Shown: positions 6,426-11,112 of the stretch, piece after piece
How positions within the stretch are numbered: position 1 is the stretch's first letter
Layout of the letters: every line of letters starts with the position of its first letter
Source: Bacillota bacterium
GTDB taxonomy: Bacteria > Bacillota > UBA4882 > UBA8346
Reading direction: 5' to 3'
NCBI GenBank assembly: GCA_003501365.1
Contig: DNPP01000097.1
Span: 1,246-12,357 of the forward strand
DNA length: 11,112 nucleotides
Notes under the pieces: generated by a model
Told to the model about the DNA's origin: nothing
What the model saw: the letters and a program-made list of their open reading frames with translations, nothing else
The model's database searches: none
Position numbers and translations under genes: made by a program

Positions 6426-6793
6426 AGATGGTGCGGGCTTCATGCACTCCCGGCAGTGCGGGACAAAATAACAATGGTGGCTGGTTTGACGGCTTTGTTG
6501 CCGATGGAGACGGCGAGGGGGTAATTCCCACTACTGATTTTACTTATCAGGCAAACGGAAATGCCATGGGTTATGATATTATGCTACCCAATGGCAAGGG
6601 TTTGATTGGATTCGGTATAGGAAACGGCCAATCGGAACTGAATTCGGACACGGGCGATATAAATGGCACCGCGCTTTCCTTCTATGGTTATTCATGGTTA
6701 TCCGGGCAAACCTATCTGGAAGGCCTAATCTCCGTTGATTCGTTGGCATTTGATAATCGGCGCACTTTTATGGCTGGATCCAGGGAGGAATAG
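6401..6793 (+). pseudogene. Autotransporter fragment 2: start of the barrel
   Basis: The frame opens with FMQPLRQH just upstream and carries GGWFDGFVADGDGEG, then YDIMLPNGKGLIGFGIG and YGYSWLSGQTYLEGLISV, typical of early autotransporter barrel strands. Between 6418 and about 6470 a better continuation (AYEDGAGFMHSRQCG) lies in another frame, so two compensating frameshifts are likely there. The piece ends at the premature TAG 6791-6793. Confidence 0.6.
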
Positions 6794-6823
6794 GCGTCCA
6801 GCAGCCACGACGGTCAGAGTTTC

Positions 6824-7294
6824 ATGCTATCGCTAGGCGGCGGTTACTTCCCCGCTGTCAAGAATTGGTCCATCGAAACTACAGCTGCTATTGAATTCAT
6901 CGACTTGGACGAGCCGGAATTCGAGGAGATGGGGGCGGGCGCGGTGAACCTTGATGTCCAATCGCGCAATACCCAATCGTCTTTCGTAAGGCTGGGGCTT
7001 AACGCGACACGCGATTATCAATTCAAATACGGTAAAATTGTGCCGGAATTTGGAGCAACCTATATCCGGAATATCGAATATAAAGGACGTGACATTACCG
7101 CTTCTTTTACCGACTATCCCGACGCTGCATTTACGGTCGAAGGACTTCCTTTGGCCGACAACTGTATTGCAATCAACCTGGGGCTTGGCATATTTACTTT
7201 GAACGGTTTCGCTTTCGAATTGAGTTATATGGGCGAATGGTATGATTCTTGTCAAAGCAAAAATTTCGCCCTAAAAGTCGGTAGAAAGTTCTAA
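6824..7294 (+). pseudogene. Autotransporter fragment 3: C-terminal barrel
   Basis: Same reading frame as fragment 2, directly after the TAG. It holds the remaining barrel strands (LSLGGGYFPAVKNWSIETTAAIEF, FVRLGLNATRDYQF and YIRNIEY regions) and ends with a C-terminal Phe. Without a signal peptide or passenger it cannot be exported as read. The ATG at 6824 is an internal Met with no ribosome binding site. Confidence 0.65.
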
Positions 7295-7323
7295 GCTAGA
7301 TACAAGGTTATTCCATAAATTAG

Positions 7324-7355
7324 AGCAGGATGCGGGCTTACTTACCCTGCTTTTT
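7324..7355 (+). terminator. Intrinsic terminator after the autotransporter remnant
   Basis: AGCAGG (7324-7329) pairs with CCTGCT (7346-7351), followed at once by TTTT. It is 30 bases past the stop codon of the barrel fragment, the expected position for a Rho-independent terminator. Confidence 0.55.
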
Positions 7356-7361
7356 GGAGTG

Positions 7362-7515
7362 AGACCCCACCCCTTTTGTCGCCTCTCCGCCCGGAACGGG
7401 GAGAATCACCATGCATTGGAGCAAAAACATACGGAGGCGGACTTTCATTTTTCCCTTTCTCCGGACGGGGAAAGGTGGCGGCTCTATTTTTAATAGAGAC
7501 GACGGATAGGGGTCT
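7362..7515. mobile_element. 154-bp inverted-repeat element (MITE-like)
   Basis: The ends are AGACCCC (7362-7368) and GGGGTCT (7509-7515). Further in, GTCG-C-CTCT on the left (7378-7386) mirrors AGAG-A-CGAC on the right (7495-7503), and each arm carries its own hairpin (CTCC...GGGGAG on the left; CTCTATT-TTT-AATAGAG at 7482-7498 on the right). The right 47 bases recur at 4252-4298. There is no coding content I would support and no clear target duplication. It looks like a genome-dispersed repeat inserted just upstream of the promoter at 7578. Confidence 0.55.
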
Positions 7516-7516
7516 A
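7470..7516. repeat. 47-bp dispersed repeat, copy inside the 154-bp element
   Basis: Differs from 4252-4298 by a single base (C for T in GACGACGG). It forms the right end of the element above. Confidence 0.85.
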
Positions 7517-7560
7517 AATATGCAGCGGACATCCAACGCTAGTAACCCATTTAATTTATC

Positions 7561-7617
7561 ATTATAGCTAATCAAATTTGACAAAGTAGCTAAAATATTT
7601 ATAATTATAGCTATAAT
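7561..7617 (+). promoter_or_regulatory. Triple TAGCTA operator over the Phd-Uma2 promoter
   Basis: The palindrome TAGCTA occurs three times, at 7565-7570, 7587-7592 and 7608-7613, spaced 22 and 21 bp, i.e. about two turns of B-DNA. The third copy sits in a perfect 14-bp palindrome ATTATAGCTATAAT (7604-7617), and the first in ATTATAGCTAAT. The sites flank the -35 box, fill the spacer and cover the expected transcription start. Phd/YefM antitoxins repress their own promoters through short palindromes (TGTACA core in YefM), so the N-terminal Phd-like domain of the next gene is the natural candidate to bind here. Binding is inferred. Confidence 0.6.
7578..7605 (+). promoter_or_regulatory. Sigma-70-type promoter of the Phd-Uma2 gene
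   Basis: Consensus -35 TTGACA (7578-7583) and -10 TATAAT (7600-7605) are separated by 16 bp, with transcription expected to begin near 7612. A second TATAAT at 7612-7617 is too far from the -35 box and is part of the operator palindrome. Confidence 0.7.
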
Positions 7618-7619
7618 AC

Positions 7620-7632
7620 AAAGGCGGTGATC
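7620..7632 (+). promoter_or_regulatory. Extended Shine-Dalgarno that decides the start codon
   Basis: AAAGGCGGTGATC matches the 13-base complement of the 16S rRNA 3' end (AAAGGAGGTGATC) at all but one position. Because the GTG at 7627 lies inside this sequence, translation should begin at the ATG at 7636. Confidence 0.7.
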
Positions 7633-7635
7633 AGG

Positions 7636-8370
7636 ATGCGCGTGAATGCCAGCGACTTACAGAATGCTTTCGGGAAATACCTCTCCCTAACGGAAAAAGA
7701 GGACATTGTAGTTGTCAAAAACGGTAAAAGCGTCGCCAAGCTCGTCCGCTATGCCGAACCCGATTATTTGCTGCTCCATGAAGAAGCCAAAGAATATAAA
7801 GCGCCGAGAAGAATCAGCTATCCAGAATATCTGACTCTGGTTAATTCTTCCGAGCAAAGGTACGAGCTGATCGATGGGGAGATCTATTTGATGGCTTCGC
7901 CCACTTTGAACCATCAAATTGTGGTGGGAGAAATTGCGGGGCATTTTCATAATTATTTTAAAGGAAAGCGTTGCCGCTCGTTGACCGCGCCGCTTGATGT
8001 AAGGCTTTTCGGTTATGCGACCAAGTTTGAGGAGGATCCTAATGTTGTCCAGCCGGATGTGATTGTAATTTGCGACCCCGATAAAGTCAATGGAGATAAT
8101 AAGTATGAAGGCATCCCGACGCTGGTGGTGGAGGTATTGTCGCCGTCGACCAAGGGTAAGGATATGGTCATCAAATTAAATCTCTACATGAAAAGCGGTA
8201 TCCGGGAATACTGGATTGTAGATTTAGAAAGCAAAAGTGTTTTACAATACTCCTTTTCCGAAGAAAGAGATATCGAAAGCCTAAATACAATGAAAGAAGG
8301 AGGAGCGGTTCAATCAACTATTTTCGAAAATCTGGAGATACAGTTAAGTGAGCTTTTCGCTGATATTTGA
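7636..8370 (+). CDS. Phd/YefM-like antitoxin domain fused to Uma2 nuclease-like domain
   Basis: The 244-residue protein has two parts. Residues 1-39 (MRVNASDLQN..., then VVVKNGKSVAKLV) match the N-terminal DNA-binding fold of Phd/YefM antitoxins. Residues about 60-205 are a Uma2-type PD-(D/E)XK domain: YELIDGE (76-82), HQIVVGEIAGHF (93-104), QPDVIVI (139-145), LVVEVLSPST (163-172), YMKSGIREYWIVD (184-196). Candidate catalytic acids are E77, D141 and E166; the usual lysine after the last acid is replaced by LS, as is common in Uma2. Uma2 proteins are putative restriction-type nucleases of unknown role. A fusion of antitoxin and nuclease in one chain suggests self-repression or self-restraint. 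No separate partner toxin or antitoxin gene is adjacent. The ATG is chosen over the GTG nine bases upstream, which lies within the Shine-Dalgarno. Confidence 0.8.
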   Translation: MRVNASDLQNAFGKYLSLTEKEDIVVVKNGKSVAKLVRYAEPDYLLLHEEAKEYKAPRRISYPEYLTLVNSSEQRYELIDGEIYLMASPTLNHQIVVGEIAGHFHNYFKGKRCRSLTAPLDVRLFGYATKFEEDPNVVQPDVIVICDPDKVNGDNKYEGIPTLVVEVLSPSTKGKDMVIKLNLYMKSGIREYWIVDLESKSVLQYSFSEERDIESLNTMKEGGAVQSTIFENLEIQLSELFADI

Positions 8371-8394
8371 ACATCGCCGTAAGTAACTGGCTGA

Positions 8395-8529
8395 AAGTTG
8401 CAGTTATCCCCGGGCGCTGTTGGGAGTTGCGGTGATGGTTATGCTGGATGTTCTTACGACTTGTCTATGGCTATTTTGCAAGAAGCGTTGGTAAGTACGG
8501 GTAGTCCTGTAGAGAAACTTAGGAATTAA
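8395..8529 (+). other. Open stretch of unknown origin, possible gene remnant
   Basis: Between Uma2 and the terminator a 44-codon frame is open from the stop at 8392-8394 to TAA at 8527-8529. Its translation contains GSCGDGYAGCSYDLSMAILQEALVSTG, then SPVEKLRN, which has protein-like composition. There is no Shine-Dalgarno and no good start except an internal ATG. I do not recognise it; it may be chance or the tail of a lost gene. Confidence 0.2.
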
Positions 8530-8533
8530 TAAT

Positions 8534-8563
8534 AGAAAAGGACCCTATTTCAGGGCCCTTTCT
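8534..8563 (-). terminator. Terminator of ahcY, probably bidirectional
   Basis: AAAGGACCCT (8537-8546) pairs with AGGGCCCTTT (8552-8561) around loop ATTTC with one mismatch. On the - strand it is followed by a TTTTCTATTATT stretch, placed 16 bases after the ahcY stop codon. The + strand side has a weaker T-run and may also stop transcripts from the Phd-Uma2 gene. Confidence 0.7.
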
Positions 8564-8578
8564 ATGAATTCAGCTCAA

Positions 8579-10000
8579 TTAATACCGGTATAGCTCCGAT
8601 TTAAACGGCCCTTCAATGGAAATGCCGAGATATTCCGCTTGCTTTGGGGTGAGTTTGGAAATTTTTGCGCCAACCCGTTCCAGGTGAAGCCGGGCTACCT
8701 CCTCATCCAGTTGTTTTGGCAGGATATAAACCTTCTTTTCCAGTCCGCCTTTGGCCAGCATCATCTGAGCCAGCACTTGATTGGTAAAGGAATTGGACAT
8801 TACAAAGGAAGGATGTCCGGTGGCGCATCCTAAGTTGACCAGGCGACCCTCAGCCAAAACAATAATTGACCTCCCACTTTTCAGGGTCCACTTATCCACT
8901 TGCGGCTTGATATTCTCCCGCTTGAAGTTATTTTGCTCCAGATACAGGATGTCGATCTCGCTGTCAAAATGCCCGATATTGCAGACAATGGCCTCATTTT
9001 TCATCTTTTCCATATGTTCACCCCGGATTATATCACAACAACCGGTGGCGGTAACAAAGATATCGCCGATGGGGGCCGCTTCCTCCATGGTCAAAACCCG
9101 ATAACCTTCCATAACCGCCTGTAAGGCACAGATCGGATCGATCTCCGTCACTACAACGCTTGCTCCCATCCCCCGTAAAGCCTGGGCGCATCCTTTGCCG
9201 ACATCTCCGTAACCGGCCACCACACAGGTTTTTCCGGCAATCATAATATCAGTGCCCCTTTTAATTCCATCGATCAGAGATTCACGGCAACCGTAAAGAT
9301 TGTCAAACTTGGACTTGGTAACCGAATCATTGACATTGACCGCCGGGAAAAGCAATTCTCCTTTATCCTGAAGTTGATAAAGGCGGTGTACACCGGTAGT
9401 GGTTTCTTCGGATACCCCGTGAATTTTTTCCGCCATCTTACTCCATTTTTTAGGATTAGTCGTATAAGCATCGGCGAGCCGGTCCATTAAAATTTGGAAT
9501 TCCTTATTATCAAACTTTTCTTTTAATAGGGCCGGGTTATTTTCCGCCTTCACCCCTTGGTGGATTAACAAAGTGGCATCCCCGCCGTCGTCAACGATTA
9601 AGTCCGGGCCGGAGCCGTCTGGCCAGGTAAGGGCCATTTCCGTGCACCACCAGTATTCTTCAAGGGACTCTCCCTTCCAGGCGAAGACCTTAGCGGTCCC
9701 TTTAGCGGCAATTGCTGCAGCTGCATAATCCTGGGTTGAAAAGATATTACAGGACGCCCAACGGATATCGGCTCCCAACTCATACAAGGTCTCGATTAAC
9801 ATGGCGGTCTCAATCGTCATATGAAGCGATCCGGCAATCTTCAATCCTTTAAACGGTTTCTGCTTCCCGTATTTTGCCCGGGCGCTCATCAAGCCCGGCA
9901 TCTCGTTTTCGGCAAGATTCAACTGTTTTCGACCCATCTCAGCCAGTGAAATGTCCTGCACTTTGTAAGTAAGCCCTAAATCCAATGGTAAACTTTTCAT
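8579..10000 (-). CDS. ahcY: S-adenosylhomocysteine hydrolase
   Basis: AhcY reversibly splits S-adenosylhomocysteine to adenosine and homocysteine in the cytoplasm, removing the product inhibitor of methyltransferases. It is an NAD-dependent homotetramer. The 473-residue protein is full length for the long bacterial form, with the insertion around residues 145-190. Visible signatures: SLHMTIETA (58-66), WASCNIFSTQDYAAAAIA (81-98), VDDGGD (136-141), EETTTG (198-203), NDSVTKSKFDN (224-234) with substrate Lys229 and Asp233, the NAD-binding GYGDVGKG (263-270), NIGHFDSEID (341-350), GHPSFVMSNSF (395-405), and the C-terminal Lys-Ser-Glu-Leu-Tyr-Arg-Tyr tail that reaches into the neighbouring subunit's NAD site. 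The start has AAGGAG eight bases upstream (- strand, 10008-10013). It follows the ArsR-methyltransferase gene in the same direction after 227 bases. Confidence 0.97.
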   Translation of the reverse strand: MKSLPLDLGLTYKVQDISLAEMGRKQLNLAENEMPGLMSARAKYGKQKPFKGLKIAGSLHMTIETAMLIETLYELGADIRWASCNIFSTQDYAAAAIAAKGTAKVFAWKGESLEEYWWCTEMALTWPDGSGPDLIVDDGGDATLLIHQGVKAENNPALLKEKFDNKEFQILMDRLADAYTTNPKKWSKMAEKIHGVSEETTTGVHRLYQLQDKGELLFPAVNVNDSVTKSKFDNLYGCRESLIDGIKRGTDIMIAGKTCVVAGYGDVGKGCAQALRGMGASVVVTEIDPICALQAVMEGYRVLTMEEAAPIGDIFVTATGCCDIIRGEHMEKMKNEAIVCNIGHFDSEIDILYLEQNNFKRENIKPQVDKWTLKSGRSIIVLAEGRLVNLGCATGHPSFVMSNSFTNQVLAQMMLAKGGLEKKVYILPKQLDEEVARLHLERVGAKISKLTPKQAEYLGISIEGPFKSELYRY

Positions 10001-10227
10001 TATGATTCTCCTTTTTTTATATTTGTTTAAGCCCTGTTTTCAATAATGGTTGGTCTGATATGCCTATTTTATCCTCCCGCAGAGGCGCGGAGGCGCAGAT
10101 AAAGGATGAAATATGTTTTTAACTCTGCGTCTTTGCGCCTCTGCGCGAGATATTCTTTTTGGCCTCAAATTAAGCAATAGGTATTTCAATCAACCTTTCT
10201 TGAACATAGCCAAATATTAAATACAAA
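10001..10227 (-). other. Gap between the ArsR-methyltransferase gene and ahcY
   Basis: The gap is non-coding and dominated by an inverted-repeat element (10057-10187). Next to ahcY it carries only the Shine-Dalgarno (AAGGAG on the - strand, 10008-10013). No terminator with a T-run was seen between the genes, so read-through from the upstream gene is possible. Confidence 0.5.
10057..10187. repeat. 131-bp inverted-repeat element with 22-bp GC-rich stem
   Basis: A 22-base arm (10078-10099, starting CGCAGAGGCGC) faces its complement (10124-10145, ending GCGCCTCTGCG). The three differences are all G-T pairs, so the stem is unbroken in RNA. Outside, GATATGCCTATT (10057-10068) and AATAGGTATTTC (10176-10187) form a second, imperfect inverted pair. 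Repeats with a TCTGCG...CTCTGCG core are common intergenic sequences in bacteria. It may be a dispersed REP- or MITE-like repeat; a role in the mRNA between the two genes is possible. Confidence 0.6.
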
Positions 10228-11112
10228 CTATAATTTAATTGCACTGATAAGTGCTAAAGAAATTCCGCTTTCCAACTTGAATGTTTCCCGTGAGTCAAGC
10301 CGGAATCCAGCCGCAGTGAGCCACTTAGCAATCTCTTCCCGTGAAAACCCCAGCCAAAGGTCGTGGTGTCGCTGGCGCATCGTTTCATCACCATGTTTCT
10401 CGAAGTCGGCGATGACGATCCGTCCGCTTTTGGAAAGGATTCGCCAAATCTCAGAGAGCCCTTCCTGCGGTGCCGAAAGATGGTGTAATGCTAAGGCAAC
10501 AACTGCCGTATCGCATTCGCCATCACGCAGCGGCAGATGTTCGAGTTCGCCAATCCGGAATTCAAGTTGCTTTTCCATCGTCCCAATCTTCTTCCGGGCT
10601 GCGGTGATCATGCCTGGGGAGGCATCAACGCCGATCACAGAGAACCCACGAGACGCAAGTAGATAGGCGAGGTTGCCGTCTCCACAACCAAGGTCGGCTA
10701 GCTGCCCACTTCCATTAATTCGAGCTGAAATCGCTTCATCCAAATTGAAAGAGCCTAATACTTCTTTACGCGACCGATCCCAATCCCGGACCGCATCGTT
10801 GAAGAACCGGACTAATCCCTCCCGGCGTTCCCGGAGCAGTTCTTCGGCTCGGTGGATATCATCCCCAAATATTGAGATTTTGAACAAATACGAGATAGCA
10901 TCGATAAACTGTTTCCCGTCTCCTTTGGCGGCAACGGTATAGAAAGACCAAAGTCCATCGCGTCTACAGGAAAGAATCCCGCAATCAGCCAAAATTTTAA
11001 GATGTCTGGAAATGCGGGACTGCCCCATACCAAACAGAGCTACAATCTCGTTCACGGAGAGTTCACATTGGAGAAGTACGGCGCAGATCCGCATCCGGGT
11101 CGGATCAGCCAA
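10228..11112 (-). CDS. ArsR-family regulator fused to SAM-dependent methyltransferase (partial)
   Basis: The gene is cut by the window edge; 294 codons are visible and the first codon shown (TTG) reads as the Leu of the internal LADPTRMRI motif, so the true start lies outside. Counting from the edge, residues 1-60 are an ArsR-type winged helix: LADPTRMRI, then SVNEIVALFGMGQSRISRHL (19-38) as the recognition helix and RRDGLWSFY as the wing. A linker with FFNDAVRDWDRSRKEV follows (103-117). Residues about 135-240 are a class I methyltransferase: motif I DLGCGDG (140-146), acidic D163 for the SAM ribose, ALALHHLS (206-213), and GRIVIADFEKHG (230-241). No ArsR metal-binding Cys cluster is evident. 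Being upstream of ahcY in the same direction suggests a role in sensing or handling SAM/SAH; in some Proteobacteria the ArsR-family repressor SahR controls ahcY in response to SAH. The methyl acceptor is unknown. Confidence 0.88.
   Translation of the reverse strand: MADPTRMRICAVLLQCELSVNEIVALFGMGQSRISRHLKILADCGILSCRRDGLWSFYTVAAKGDGKQFIDAISYLFKISIFGDDIHRAEELLRERREGLVRFFNDAVRDWDRSRKEVLGSFNLDEAISARINGSGQLADLGCGDGNLAYLLASRGFSVIGVDASPGMITAARKKIGTMEKQLEFRIGELEHLPLRDGECDTAVVALALHHLSAPQEGLSEIWRILSKSGRIVIADFEKHGDETMRQRHHDLWLGFSREEIAKWLTAAGFRLDSRETFKLESGISLALISAIKL

Larger units (their letters stand above)
5631..7294 (+). pseudogene. Degraded autotransporter (type Va secretion) gene
   Basis: Across this interval the translated pieces form one autotransporter: a passenger end with FDNSGTLSPGG and DRVDVSGIVTLGGALNL motifs typical of the AidA/pertactin-like beta-helix, a linker region with DQLSPYIYN, and a C-terminal beta-barrel ending in KVGRKF with terminal Phe. 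The gene is broken in at least three ways. The 5' end (signal peptide and most of the passenger) is missing, and an in-frame TGA (5616-5618) lies just upstream of the first ATG. The reading frame shifts near 6396-6470, where homologous-looking peptides appear in all three frames. A TAG at 6791-6793 interrupts the barrel, after which the same frame continues as ASSSHDGQSF. A functional, secreted product is very unlikely unless the reads are wrong. A terminator follows 30 bases downstream. Confidence 0.75.

Noticed and set aside
7338..7584. Open frames on both strands within the 154-bp element
   Set aside because: Translation products are low-complexity and proline-rich, cross the inverted-repeat arms, and have no ribosome binding sites.
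7627..7629. GTG as the start of the Phd-Uma2 gene
   Set aside because: It is part of the extended Shine-Dalgarno sequence; the ATG at 7636 is correctly spaced and begins the Phd-like domain.
10016..10043. Possible ahcY promoter on the - strand (TTGAAA, 16 bp, TATAAA)
   Set aside because: The transcription start would fall within the Shine-Dalgarno sequence, so the mRNA would lose its ribosome binding site.
10228..11112. Arsenite methyltransferase (ArsM)
   Set aside because: The conserved cysteines needed for arsenic binding are not visible in the methyltransferase domain and no arsenic genes are nearby.

Overview
The window reads as a piece of chromosome from a diderm bacterium. Two encoded proteins end in the C-terminal aromatic residue typical of outer-membrane beta-barrels (a small barrel protein and a broken autotransporter), and three lipoproteins carry clean lipoboxes. 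Shine-Dalgarno sequences are strong and A-rich. I cannot name the organism. A diderm Firmicutes-like or spirochaete-like lineage would fit the SUMF1 lipoprotein style, but this is only an impression.

Left part (1-5503), all on the + strand: a 435-base leader with RNA-like inverted repeats and a motif present twice, then a 214-residue outer-membrane barrel protein, then three tandem paralogous lipoproteins with SUMF1/FGE-sulfatase (C-type-lectin-like) domains. The spacers between the lipoprotein genes are related to each other, so gene and flank duplicated together. The first spacer was later enlarged by two non-autonomous mobile elements. One is a 306-bp element with a 7-bp target duplication, whose empty site is visible in the paralogous spacer. 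The other is a 281-bp fold-back element flanked by TA.

Middle (5504-7356): the remains of an autotransporter. It has lost its 5' end, is frameshifted around 6396-6470 and is cut by an in-frame TAG at 6791. A stem-loop terminator follows. Next comes a 154-bp repeat element whose right end also occurs alone at 4252-4298.

Right part: a single-gene unit (7636-8370) encodes a Phd/YefM-type antitoxin domain fused to a Uma2 PD-(D/E)XK nuclease-like domain. It has its own sigma-70-type promoter overlaid by three TAGCTA palindromes spaced two helical turns apart, a strong hint of autoregulation. On the - strand lie ahcY (S-adenosylhomocysteine hydrolase, 8579-10000) and, upstream of it, an ArsR-type repressor fused to a SAM-dependent methyltransferase (cut by the window edge). 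The latter two probably form a methyl-cycle transcription unit, with a 131-bp inverted-repeat element between them.

No tRNA, rRNA, CRISPR array or intact transposase was seen. The most interesting points are the Phd-Uma2 fusion with its triple operator, the ArsR-methyltransferase next to ahcY, the structured leader, and the element-riddled lipoprotein array.
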